Source: Rhodospirillales bacterium (GTDB lineage Bacteria; Pseudomonadota; Alphaproteobacteria; Rhodospirillales; Shumkoniaceae). Taken from it: a stretch of DNA of 64,000 bases. The stretch covers positions 62,001 to 126,000 of the forward strand of contig JAHDSF010000020.1 in the NCBI GenBank assembly GCA_018432935.1. The letters run 5' to 3'. The notes below the pieces were generated by a model. The model was not told the origin of the DNA. It saw nothing but the letters and a program-made list of their open reading frames with translations, and did not search any database. Positions 1 through 7,902 of the stretch are shown here, piece after piece (position 1 is the stretch's first letter; every line of letters begins with the position of its first letter). A program made the translations under genes and the position numbers.

Positions 1-2
1 CC

Positions 3-1415
3 GGGGGCATCCACCGCTACACCCTGGGCGGCTTCACCGACGTCGCCTGCGGACTGTCCACCACCGCCGAGGGACTGCTCGGCGGGCTCGTTCACCTTTG
101 GCTGGTGCGGCGCGGCCGCATGGAGACGCTGTTCGACCCCTGGACCGCGGTCGCGGTTACCATCGTTGCCGAGAGCCTGCAGATGCTGATCATCCTGGCC
201 GTCGCCCGGCCGTTCGACCAGGCGCAGGCCCTGGTCCAGGTGATCGCGGCGCCGATGCTGGTCGCCAACGCCACCGGCGCCGGCGTGTTCATGAGCATGA
301 TCCGCGACCGCCGCGACATGTTCGAGAAATACGGGCAGCTTTCCTCGGCCAAGGCGCTGCGCATCGCCGAGCGCACGGTCGGAATCACCCTGGACGGCCT
401 GACCAAGGAGGCGGCGGAGAAGATCGCCGACATCGTCTACGAGGAGACCGGCGTCGGCGCCGTCGCCATTACCGACCGCGAGAAGCTGCTGGCGTTCAAG
501 GGCATCGGGTCCGACCACCATATCCCGGGCACGGTGATGCAATCGCCGCATTCCCTGCGCGCCATCGAGACCGGCGAAGTAGTGTTCGCGACCGGCAAGG
601 AGAACCACTATGCGTGCTCGATCTCCGAGCACTGCAAGCTGGGGTCCTGCCTGGTGGTTCCGATCCTCGCCGACGACGAGGTGATCGGCACGATCAAGCT
701 CTACGAGCCGAAGACCAAGCTGTTCCTCAACATCAACAAGACCCTCGGCGAAGGCATCGCGCGACTGCTCGCCAACCAGATCATCTCCGGCCGCTTCGAG
801 CAGCAGAAGAACCTGCTGGTGAAGTCCGAGCTCAAGCTGATCCAGGCGCAGGTCAACCCGCACTTTCTGTTCAATGCGCTGAACACGGTCAGCGCGGTGA
901 TCCGCGACAATCCCGAGAACGCCCGCACGCTGGTCCTCCACCTCTCCAACTACCTGCGCAAGAACCTTAAACGAGGCGGCGATACCTCGTCCCTGCGCGA
1001 AGAGCTAGATCACGTGACCTCGTACCTCGAGATCGAGCAGGCCCGGTTCGCCGACCGTCTGCGGGTCAGGATGGAGATCGACGACAGCCTGCTCGACCTC
1101 CAGGTGCCCACCTTCACCCTCCAGCCGCTGGTCGAGAACGCCGTCAAGCACGGCATCTCCAACGTGCTCGGCCAGGGCCGCATCCTGATCCGCTCGGAGA
1201 TCCTCGACGACGGCTCGGTCAGCCTGCTGGTCGAGGACAATGCCGGCGTCTACGACCAAGCCGGACTAGGCTCCAGCGGGCTCGGACTGGGGATCGTCGA
1301 CAAGCGGATCAAGAACATGTTCGGCCAGGATTGCGGCATCGCCGTGGAATGCGCCGAGGGCGAGTGGACGAGAGTGCGCATCAGGCTGCCGAAGCGGGAG
1401 CTGGTGGCAGCATGA
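3..1415 (+). CDS. LytS/BtsS-type sensor histidine kinase, 5' end outside window
   Basis: Membrane sensor kinase that phosphorylates the response regulator encoded next. The frame is open from the first bases of the window, so the true start lies upstream and only the end of the multi-spanning 5TM_LYT region is seen. A GAF-like domain follows, then the LytS-type kinase core. The core carries the phospho-acceptor block VNPHFLFNALN (His codon at 861), which is characteristic of this family rather than of HisKA kinases, and a HATPase end with GLGLGIVDKR. The stop overlaps the next start (ATGA at 1412-1415), so the two are translationally coupled. In enterobacteria BtsS/YpdA kinases of this architecture sense pyruvate and switch on CstA-family transporters, and a CstA-family gene lies just downstream on the other strand. 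The ligand here is inferred only. Confidence 0.9.
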   Translation, partial: GGIHRYTLGGFTDVACGLSTTAEGLLGGLVHLWLVRRGRMETLFDPWTAVAVTIVAESLQMLIILAVARPFDQAQALVQVIAAPMLVANATGAGVFMSMIRDRRDMFEKYGQLSSAKALRIAERTVGITLDGLTKEAAEKIADIVYEETGVGAVAITDREKLLAFKGIGSDHHIPGTVMQSPHSLRAIETGEVVFATGKENHYACSISEHCKLGSCLVVPILADDEVIGTIKLYEPKTKLFLNINKTLGEGIARLLANQIISGRFEQQKNLLVKSELKLIQAQVNPHFLFNALNTVSAVIRDNPENARTLVLHLSNYLRKNLKRGGDTSSLREELDHVTSYLEIEQARFADRLRVRMEIDDSLLDLQVPTFTLQPLVENAVKHGISNVLGQGRILIRSEILDDGSVSLLVEDNAGVYDQAGLGSSGLGLGIVDKRIKNMFGQDCGIAVECAEGEWTRVRIRLPKRELVAA

Positions 1416-2131
1416 TCCGGGCGCTGGTCGTCGACGATGAACCGTATGCGCGCGAAGAGCTCCGGGCCCTGCTCGCCGGGCATCCCGACTTCCAGCTCGT
1501 CGGCAGCTGCGGCAACGCCGTCGAGGCATTGAAAGGCATCAACCGCGACCACCCCGACGTGGTGTTCCTCGACATCCAGATGCCGCGCATCAGCGGCATC
1601 GAACTCCTCGGCATGCTCGATCCCGAGACGATGCCGCGCATCGTCTTCGTCACCGCGTTCGACGAATACGCGGTGGCAGCGTTCGAGGAGAACGCATTCG
1701 ACTACCTGCTGAAGCCGATCGAACCAGATCGCTTCGAAAAGACGCTCACGCGGCTGCGCCGGGTGAGCGGTCAGCCGCAGCCGCTGGGTACGCTGCAGAT
1801 TCCGCCATTGGCGCACATCCCCTGCTACGCCGGCAGCCGCATCCGGTTGGTCCGTCTGCCCGAGATCGAGTACGCCTACACCGACCTTTCCGGCGTCCAC
1901 GTTGTGACCGCCGAAGGCGCTTCGTACACCGACCTCACGCTGAAGGTCCTCGAGGACCGGACCGACCTCGTCCGCTGTCACCGCCAGAATCTGGTGCGGC
2001 TCGACATGATCCGCGAGATCAGGCTGCTCGACAACGGCTGCGCGGAAATCACGACCCGTAGCGGACAGTCGGTCCCGGTCAGCCGCCGGCACTTGCGCGA
2101 CCTCAAGCTGCGGCTCGGCTTCCCGGCGTAG
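1412..2131 (+). CDS. LytTR-family response regulator
   Basis: DNA-binding response regulator of 239 residues, partner of the overlapping LytS-type kinase. The N-terminal receiver starts IRALVVDDEPYAREEL (acidic pair DD) and has the phospho-acceptor block VVFLDIQMPR near residue 50 and the lysine in FDYLLKPIEPDRF. The C-terminal LytTR domain (about residues 135-235) ends VSRRHLRDLKLRLG, as in AlgR/BtsR/YpdB. ATG 1412 is chosen because it overlaps the kinase stop and directly precedes the receiver; a longer frame upstream only adds antisense-like residues. A likely target is the convergent CstA-type transporter, by analogy with BtsSR-btsT, but no LytTR operator could be identified. Confidence 0.92.
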   Translation: MIRALVVDDEPYAREELRALLAGHPDFQLVGSCGNAVEALKGINRDHPDVVFLDIQMPRISGIELLGMLDPETMPRIVFVTAFDEYAVAAFEENAFDYLLKPIEPDRFEKTLTRLRRVSGQPQPLGTLQIPPLAHIPCYAGSRIRLVRLPEIEYAYTDLSGVHVVTAEGASYTDLTLKVLEDRTDLVRCHRQNLVRLDMIREIRLLDNGCAEITTRSGQSVPVSRRHLRDLKLRLGFPA

Positions 2132-2141
2132 AACGGAAAAA

Positions 2142-2172
2142 AAGCCCCCCGGGCATGGCGCTCGAGGGGCTT
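2142..2172 (-). terminator. Rho-independent terminator of cstA-type gene
   Basis: Seven-base stem AAGCCCC / GGGGCTT separated by 17 bases. On the plus strand the A-run lies before the stem, so the T-run follows the stem on the minus strand, which fits termination of the transporter transcript. It may also slow the converging two-component transcript. Confidence 0.7.
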
Positions 2173-2195
2173 CAACACCGAAAGTGCGAGATCGG

Positions 2196-3629
2196 TTATT
2201 CGGCGCCGGCTTCCTTGGCCGCCGGCTTGCACACTGCCGCGTAGAACCACACGAAGGCGGCGATGGCGATGCCGATGCCGACCCAGTTCGCCCACTCGAT
2301 CGGCAGCCCGAAGCCGATCGGCGCATAGGCGATGTAGCTGAACGTCACGGCAGTCATGAAGACCGCCGGGATCGTGCAGATCCAGTGCAGCTTGCCGTGC
2401 TTGGCCAAGTAGGCCGCGGCAGCCCACAGGACGATCGCCGCCAGGGTCTGGTTGGACCAGCCGAAGTACTGCCAGATCAGCGTGAAATTGACCTGCGACA
2501 GCACCGCGCCGACGGCGAACATCGGAACCGCGATGTACAGCCGCTGCGCGATCGGGCCCTGCGGCAGCTTGATGATCTCGGCAATGATCAGGCGAGCCGC
2601 GCGGAACGCGGTGTCGCCCGAAGTGATCGGCAGCACCACCACGCCGAGGACGGCGAGGATGGCGCCGATGCCGAGCGCACCGCCGCCCAGCAGCACGGAC
2701 GAGATCTCGAACACCACGCCGGACGCCGAGCCTTTGGCGATGGCGGCGCCGAGGGCGGCCGAGTTCTCGTAGAAGGACAGGCCCAGGGTGGCCCAGATCA
2801 GGCCGATGATGCCTTCGCCGACCATGGCTCCGTAGAAGATCATCCGGCCGTTCTTCTCGTTCTGGGTGCAGCGCGCCATCAAGGGCGACTGCGTCGAATG
2901 GAAGCCGGAGATCGCGCCGCAGGCGATGGTGATGAACATCAGCGGCCAGATCGGAGCATTCTTGGGATGCAGGTTGTCGATGGTCAGACCCTGCGGAAGA
3001 AGAGGCTTGTCCGAGAACATCAGGGCCAGCGTCAGCCCGACCGACATGAAGATCAAGAGCGCGCCGAAGAACGGATACAGGCGGCCGATGAGCTTGTCGA
3101 TCGGCAGCATGGTAGCGAAGAAATAGTACCCGAAAATGATGATGACCCACGTCAGCAACGGCCACCCGGTGAGCTGCGACAGAAGCTGGCCGGGACCGGT
3201 CACGAACACCACGCCCACCAGAACCAGCAGCACGATCGAGAAGTAGTTCATGAACTGCTTGAAGCCGTTGCCGAGCTGCCGCCCGACCACGTTGGGAACG
3301 CTGTCACCGTCGTGGCGCAGGGACAGCATGCCCGAGAAGTAGTCGTGGACGGCGCCGGCGAAGATCGTCCCGAACACGATCCACAGCAGCGCCGAGGGGC
3401 CATAGAGGGCGCCCATGATGGGGCCGAACACCGGGCCCAATCCGGCGATGTTCAGGAGCTGGATGAGATAGACCTTCCAGGTCGGCATCGCCACGTAGTC
3501 GACGCCGTCGGCCATGCGCACCGCGGGGGCGACCCGGGTCGGATCTGAGCCGAACACGCGGTCGACGAACGAGCCGTAAATGAAGTAGCCCGCGATCAGC
3601 AGGGCTACGCATATCAGGAAAAACGCCAT
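2196..3629 (-). CDS. cstA: CstA-family carbon starvation / pyruvate-type transporter
   Basis: Polytopic inner-membrane transporter of 477 residues with roughly 12-13 hydrophobic segments. It belongs to the shorter CstA branch; E. coli CstA is about 700 residues. Family blocks are visible: LNIAGLGPVFGPIMGALYGP near residue 60, then AGAVHDYFSGMLSLRHDG, and SGFHSTQSPLMARC in the middle. CstA/BtsT proteins import pyruvate or peptides under carbon limitation. Start ATG 3629 is set by GAGGAGGG a few bases upstream; an in-frame start seven codons earlier lacks such a site. The gene converges on the LytS/LytTR pair, an arrangement suggesting that pair controls it. The substrate cannot be read from sequence. 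Confidence 0.93.
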   Translation of the reverse strand: MAFFLICVALLIAGYFIYGSFVDRVFGSDPTRVAPAVRMADGVDYVAMPTWKVYLIQLLNIAGLGPVFGPIMGALYGPSALLWIVFGTIFAGAVHDYFSGMLSLRHDGDSVPNVVGRQLGNGFKQFMNYFSIVLLVLVGVVFVTGPGQLLSQLTGWPLLTWVIIIFGYYFFATMLPIDKLIGRLYPFFGALLIFMSVGLTLALMFSDKPLLPQGLTIDNLHPKNAPIWPLMFITIACGAISGFHSTQSPLMARCTQNEKNGRMIFYGAMVGEGIIGLIWATLGLSFYENSAALGAAIAKGSASGVVFEISSVLLGGGALGIGAILAVLGVVVLPITSGDTAFRAARLIIAEIIKLPQGPIAQRLYIAVPMFAVGAVLSQVNFTLIWQYFGWSNQTLAAIVLWAAAAYLAKHGKLHWICTIPAVFMTAVTFSYIAYAPIGFGLPIEWANWVGIGIAIAAFVWFYAAVCKPAAKEAGAE

Positions 3630-3927
3630 GGGGTTCCCTCCTCTGACCACAGCATCCGGCCAGCGTAGGACGCTTCGCGCCGGATTGAAGGACGGATGAA
3701 GCGAACGGCGGCCCGGAGGCCGCGAGCGGTGGCAGGGCGCCGGTGAGCGGCGGCCCGCAAGGCGTAACCTCCTGGAACGGCGGGTTCTTGGCGCCCCGCT
3801 TTGGCTCGCGCCTGCCGGGCATCCGTGGCGAAGGTGGAATAAGCACTTCCGCGTCTGCGTCTAAATAGCGGTTTCCCCCTTCACAGCCGCATGCGATGCG
3901 GCCCCACGAACGACGGAGGAATACACG

Positions 3928-4491
3928 ATGATGAAGCGCGTTCTGATGACCTCTGCCCTGTGCGGCGTGATGGCCGCCGGCGGTCTGGCCCAGGCGCAGA
4001 CCTCGACCCCGCCGCAGGCGGGCTCGCAGATGCAGAGCGGCAGCTCGGGCGCCGCGGCCGGCAGCGGCGATTTCATCGCCACCCAGGACCAGGGGAGCTG
4101 GTTGGCCGACGACCTCATCGGCACCACCGTGAAGAACGGCGACGAGGACATCGGCGAGATCGAGAACCTGCTGGTCGACAGCAGCGGCAAGGCGATGGGT
4201 GTCGTCATCTCGGTCGGCGAATTCCTCGGTGTCGGCGGCAAGAACGTCGCGGTGCCTTTCGACAAGCTGAGCATCTCGCCGGATCCGAACGATCCCAGCG
4301 AACATCTGGTCAGCGTGACCTACACCAAGGAGCAGCTTGAGCAGGCCGCGCCGTTCCAGACGCTTGCGGACGAACGCCAGGATTCCGCAACCCCGGCCTC
4401 CGGCACCGGAGCCACCGGCGCTGCACCGGCGACCGGCGCTCCCCCGGCAACCGGCGGCGGCATGGGCACGGCCCCGGGCACCACGCGCTGA
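3928..4491 (+). CDS. Secreted PRC-barrel domain protein
   Basis: Exported protein of 187 residues. A signal peptide covers about residues 1-23 (MMKRVLMTSALCGVMAAGG, cleavage after AQA). A low-complexity Ser/Gly/Gln linker and one PRC-barrel domain follow (about residues 55-125, with LIGTTVKNGDEDIGEIENLL and KNVAVPFDKL). The tail is rich in Ala, Pro, Thr and Gly. PRC-barrel proteins of this secreted type are common in alphaproteobacteria, often as envelope-stress proteins of unproven function. GGAGGA lies before the start, and the second ATG codon is an equally possible start. A strong terminator follows, so it appears monocistronic. The 298 bases upstream hold no other gene I can see. Confidence 0.85.
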   Translation: MMKRVLMTSALCGVMAAGGLAQAQTSTPPQAGSQMQSGSSGAAAGSGDFIATQDQGSWLADDLIGTTVKNGDEDIGEIENLLVDSSGKAMGVVISVGEFLGVGGKNVAVPFDKLSISPDPNDPSEHLVSVTYTKEQLEQAAPFQTLADERQDSATPASGTGATGAAPATGAPPATGGGMGTAPGTTR

Positions 4492-4515
4492 TTTTCGTTG
4501 CGCGGATTCCACGGC

Positions 4516-4545
4516 GAACCGGGCCCTCGGCCCGGTTCGTCTTTT
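4516..4545 (+). terminator. Rho-independent terminator after PRC-barrel gene
   Basis: Ten-base perfect stem GAACCGGGCC / GGCCCGGTTC with a three-base loop, followed by GTCTTTT. It sits 25 bases after the PRC-barrel stop. Confidence 0.85.
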
Positions 4546-4600
4546 AACATCCAGAGATGGCGGCGCGTCCTGGCTTGGATGTCCTGCTAGGAGCATGGCC

Positions 4601-6124
4601 ATGCAGAACGAGCAGCGTCAAAGCGGTTTGTTGTCGGTGTGGAACGGGAGCGTAACCCCGACCCGATACCCGCCATTGGGAGAACAACGCTCGTTCGATG
4701 CGGTCGTGGTCGGCGCCGGCATCGTCGGCCTCACCGCGGCCTTGCGCCTGAAAGAGGCAGGGTTGCGGGTGGCCGTCATAGAGGCCCGAAATGTCGGGTC
4801 TCAGGTCACGGGCTGTAGCACGGCCAAGATCACTTCGCAGCACGGCCTCCTGTACCGCACCCTGATCGACAAACACGGCCGGGAGAAGGCGAAGGCGTAT
4901 GCCGATGCCAACCAGCATGGACTGGAGGCGATCGCCACCAGCGTCGAGCGCCTCGATATCGCCTGCGATCTGGAGCGCAAGGATGCCTATGTATTCAGCC
5001 GCAGCGGCGAAACCGCCGAAGCGATCCGGGCGGAAGCCGAGGCGGCCGCCTCGCTGGGCTTACCCTCCGAATACGTGAGCGAGGCGCCGATCGGGGTTCC
5101 GGTGGCGGGGGCGATGCGGTTCACTCGCCAGGCGCAGTTCCACCCCCGCAAGTACCTTTTCGCCCTCGCCGCCGCCGTGGAGGGCGCTGGAAGCGCGGTG
5201 TTCGAGGGCACCAGAGTGACCGACGTCGACGACGGCGGGCTGTGCCGCGTCGCGACCGAAGTGGGGACCGTCGAGGCGCGGGATGTGGTGATCGCCACCC
5301 ACATGCCGATCCTCGACCGCGGCGGCTTCTTCGCCCGAGCCTACCCGCGGGCCCACGTCGCCCTGGCAGCGCGAGTTGCAGACCGCTCAGTGGCAGACGG
5401 AATGTTCATCTGCCTCGATGGCGAGCCGCGCTCGGCGCGGGTCTGGAACGACGGAGCGGAAACCTACCTGATCGTGCTGAGCGAAGGCTTCGTTCCCGGC
5501 GAGGCGGACGACGTGCGGGCGATCTCTGCCGAGTTGGAGGCCACCGTCCGTCGCGACTTCCCGGTCCTGTCGGTGGACTACCGCTGGATGACGGAAGACT
5601 ACGACTCCATGGACGGCATTCCGTTCGCCGGCAAGCTGACACCCCTTTCGAACCACATCTTCATCGCCACCGGGTTCAGCGCCTGGGGCATCAGCAATGG
5701 CGCCGCGACCGCCGAAGTCGTCGCCGACGCAATCCTGGGCCGTCCCAATCCGTGGGCCGAGCTCTACGATTCGACGCGCCCGGGCGCCAAGGGGACCGGC
5801 GACTTCCTCAAGAGGAACCTGCACGTCGGCGCCCAGTGGGTGAAAGGCCACGCCCAGTCGGCCGCCAGCCGCGCCCCCGACAATCTCGAGCCGGGCGAGG
5901 GTGCGGTGGCCGAGACACCTGGCGGAAAGCGGGCGTTCTACCGCGACGACAGCGGCGTCTTGCACGGCTTTTCCCCGTACTGCACCCACCTCAAGTGTCT
6001 GCTGAGTTGGAACGGTTTCGCGCAGACCTGGGACTGCTCGTGCCACGGCTCACGGTTCAGCGCGACGGGCGAGGTCCTCCACGGCCCCGCCGTCAGGCCG
6101 ATGCAGGAGGACCAGCCCCGCTGA
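4601..6124 (+). CDS. FAD-dependent oxidoreductase with C-terminal Rieske [2Fe-2S] domain
   Basis: 507-residue two-domain enzyme. The N-terminal DAO-type flavin domain has the dinucleotide motif VVGAGIVGLTAA (GxGxxG, residues 38-43) and the late FAD-contact block FIATGFSAWGISNGAA. The C-terminal Rieske domain has both cluster motifs: CTH at C461/H463 and CSCH at C479/H482, followed by GSRFSATGEVLHGPA. The layout suggests electrons pass between the flavin and the iron-sulfur cluster in one chain; the substrate is unknown. Start ATG 4601 is preferred because AGGAG lies 7 bases before it. ATG 4595 is only one base from that site. Confidence 0.9.
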   Translation: MQNEQRQSGLLSVWNGSVTPTRYPPLGEQRSFDAVVVGAGIVGLTAALRLKEAGLRVAVIEARNVGSQVTGCSTAKITSQHGLLYRTLIDKHGREKAKAYADANQHGLEAIATSVERLDIACDLERKDAYVFSRSGETAEAIRAEAEAAASLGLPSEYVSEAPIGVPVAGAMRFTRQAQFHPRKYLFALAAAVEGAGSAVFEGTRVTDVDDGGLCRVATEVGTVEARDVVIATHMPILDRGGFFARAYPRAHVALAARVADRSVADGMFICLDGEPRSARVWNDGAETYLIVLSEGFVPGEADDVRAISAELEATVRRDFPVLSVDYRWMTEDYDSMDGIPFAGKLTPLSNHIFIATGFSAWGISNGAATAEVVADAILGRPNPWAELYDSTRPGAKGTGDFLKRNLHVGAQWVKGHAQSAASRAPDNLEPGEGAVAETPGGKRAFYRDDSGVLHGFSPYCTHLKCLLSWNGFAQTWDCSCHGSRFSATGEVLHGPAVRPMQEDQPR

Positions 6125-6146
6125 TCGCAAGCCCGAAGAAAGCTGA

Positions 6147-6758
6147 TCAGAACGAGAAGGTCGCAGTGGCCTTGAACAGGTGTCCGGAGTTGTCGTCGAT
6201 CCCGTCGTGGCCGTCGAAGATGTAGCTGTAGCGATAGCCGATGCCGAGATCGAAGTCCGGTGTCACCGCGTATTTCAAGCCCGCCTCGCCGAGCAGGATC
6301 GGGTCGGTCGCATCATCGCCGCCGAAGGTCACGCCGCCGACCCGGACGTCGGATATCTCGGTCTGTGCGATGCCGGCGCCCCCGCCGAAATAGGGCGTCA
6401 ACCTGGTCCCGGTATCGACGTCGTAGAAACCGTTGAGAGTACCGGTGAAGAGGTCGAGATCGCCGTCGGCCCCGAACTCGGTTCCGTTGACGCTCACCGA
6501 ATCGACGCCGGCACTGCCGTATCCAAGCTCGACTTCGGCCCGGAAGCCGCTGCTGTGCTTGTAGCCGATCGCCCCGAATACCGCGTAGCCGTCGTCGTAC
6601 GAGCCCTCGACGGACTGGCCCTGGACTGTCCCGCCGACATCGTCTGCCACCAGGTATCCGCCACTCACCGATCCATACCACCGGCCCTCGGCCAGCGCCG
6701 CCGGGCTTGCGCCCAACACCGCGACGGAAAGCGCCAACAAGCTCATCGCATTCCGCAT
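6147..6758 (-). CDS. Outer-membrane beta-barrel protein (OmpA/Opacity-like)
   Basis: 203-residue exported protein. The signal peptide (about 1-23) ends in SPAALA, and the mature part begins EGRWYGSVSGGYLV. It continues as alternating amphipathic strands, including FRAEVELGYGS and DLGIGYRYSYIFDG, and ends in Phe (ATATFSF) as expected for BAM-assembled barrels of the eight-stranded kind. Start ATG 6758 is picked for the signal peptide; the longer frame upstream has no sense. A close paralogue lies at 15.25-15.86 kb with a frameshift. The role is probably a structural or adhesion-type porin-like barrel; nothing more specific is visible. Confidence 0.85.
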   Translation of the reverse strand: MRNAMSLLALSVAVLGASPAALAEGRWYGSVSGGYLVADDVGGTVQGQSVEGSYDDGYAVFGAIGYKHSSGFRAEVELGYGSAGVDSVSVNGTEFGADGDLDLFTGTLNGFYDVDTGTRLTPYFGGGAGIAQTEISDVRVGGVTFGGDDATDPILLGEAGLKYAVTPDFDLGIGYRYSYIFDGHDGIDDNSGHLFKATATFSF

Positions 6759-6928
6759 CAGCTGCACCCTGATCGCTGCTACTGAAGGCCTTGACTCACA
6801 CAAGGGAAGCTCTGCATCCGTCTGCAAGGACTTCCGAAGGCGCCAAGCGGACACATCGTCGCGACAGGATCTGGCATTTTCATGGCAAGCGCGGCATGTT
6901 TCGCACCGGCAACGAAGCGGGTATCCGC

Positions 6929-7351
6929 ATGTTCCTCCGCACCAGTCTTCTGGTGGCGGCTGCCCTGGCCGCAGGCGATGCCGCATGGGGCGCCGACCTC
7001 CGGGTCTCGGTCACCGGGCTGCGTTCCGCAGCCGGCGATGTGCATATCGCCCTCTACGACCGGGCCGAAGCGTTCCCCCGCTCGCGCGGGATGCTGAAGG
7101 ACGTCCAGGTGACGATCCGCGGCAATACCGCCGGGACCGTTTTCACCGGCTTGGCGCCCGGCGAGTACGCCCTCGCCGTCTATCACGACGAGAACGGCAA
7201 CGACGAGTTCGACCAAGGGTTCCTGGGGATTCCGCTGGAGGACTACGCCTTTTCCGCCGGCGCTCGCGCCTTCTTCGGTCCGCCCAGTTTCGCCGAGGCC
7301 AAAGTCACCGTGCCGCCGAACGGCCTCGACATCGTGATCCCGATCCGCTAG
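6929..7351 (+). CDS. DUF2141 secreted protein
   Basis: 140-residue exported protein. The signal peptide covers about residues 1-22 (MFLRTSLLVAAALAAGDAAW). A single DUF2141 beta-sandwich follows, with the family pattern GLRSAAGDVHIALYDR, then LAPGEYALAVYHDENGNDEF and GIPLEDYAFS. The function of DUF2141 is unknown; the acidic DENGNDEFD loop looks like a metal-binding loop. Start ATG 6929 is taken for the signal peptide. It has only a weak ribosome site, and an in-frame ATG at 6896 is the alternative. It diverges from the neighbouring barrel gene. Confidence 0.85.
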   Translation: MFLRTSLLVAAALAAGDAAWGADLRVSVTGLRSAAGDVHIALYDRAEAFPRSRGMLKDVQVTIRGNTAGTVFTGLAPGEYALAVYHDENGNDEFDQGFLGIPLEDYAFSAGARAFFGPPSFAEAKVTVPPNGLDIVIPIR

Positions 7352-7385
7352 CAGGCGCGCAAAGGCGAACGCAAAGGAAGCGTCG

Positions 7386-7577
7386 CTACGGGAGGAACGC
7401 CAGCATCAGGGCCATCGCCGCTTCGTCGTTGTCGAGCACGATGGTCACGGTTTCCCCGCCGTCGTGATCGATGCGGAACACGGCGTCGGGCGCGAACACC
7501 TCGGGAAAGAAGTCCCGCAGGTATCTGCGCGCGTCGACGGCGTCGGCCTCGGGAAGCTCGATGGTGCGAATGCCCAT
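7386..7577 (-). CDS. Small hypothetical protein (63 aa)
   Basis: Predicted 63-residue acidic cytosolic protein, MGIRTIELPEADAVDARRYL onward, with no signal peptide or membrane segment. I do not recognise a family. It reads well in one frame from ATG 7577, which lies 33 bases after the 3' end of tRNA-Glu on the same strand. The two may therefore share a transcript. The only counter-evidence is its size. Confidence 0.5.
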   Translation of the reverse strand: MGIRTIELPEADAVDARRYLRDFFPEVFAPDAVFRIDHDGGETVTIVLDNDEAAMALMLAFLP

Positions 7578-7610
7578 GTCTGCGGGTCCACAGCATGAGG
7601 GCGGGAAAAC

Positions 7611-7686
7611 TGGCGTCCCCAACGGGATTCGAACCCGTGTCGCCACCTTGAAAGGGTGGTGTCCTAGGCCTCTAGACGATGGGGAC
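7611..7686 (-). tRNA. tRNA-Glu (UUC)
   Basis: On the minus strand the acceptor arms GTCCCCA and TGGGGAC pair, the T arm reads CGGGTTCGAATCCCG, and the anticodon arm CCACC-CTTTCAA-GGTGG exposes TTC (Glu). Discriminator G and the CCA end are encoded (7614 and 7611-7613). No integrase or attachment-site duplication is seen beside it. Confidence 0.95.
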
Positions 7687-7902
7687 GCGAAAAGGCCGTT
7701 GCGGCCGCCTGTCTCTATCCCTGGTGGGGGGGCAAGGTCAAGGGCCGATTGACATCTCTGCCCCTTGTAGCCACGTCCACAGACGGGGCGGAATGCATAT
7801 CGGGTTCCGCCGTTTCTTTTGGCGAGCTACACTGGAGAAGTGAAGCCGAACAGGTCCTGCTCGGGACGCGTGCAGCGCCTGTGGCGGCGTGAGGGAGGAA
7901 GC

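Noticed and set aside
1250..3548. Long antisense frames over the response regulator and the cstA-type gene
   Set aside because: No domains or sensible starts; both are explained by the real genes on the other strand.
7611..7686. Integration site at tRNA-Glu
   Set aside because: No integrase, no duplicated tRNA end nearby, and neighbouring genes have ordinary composition.
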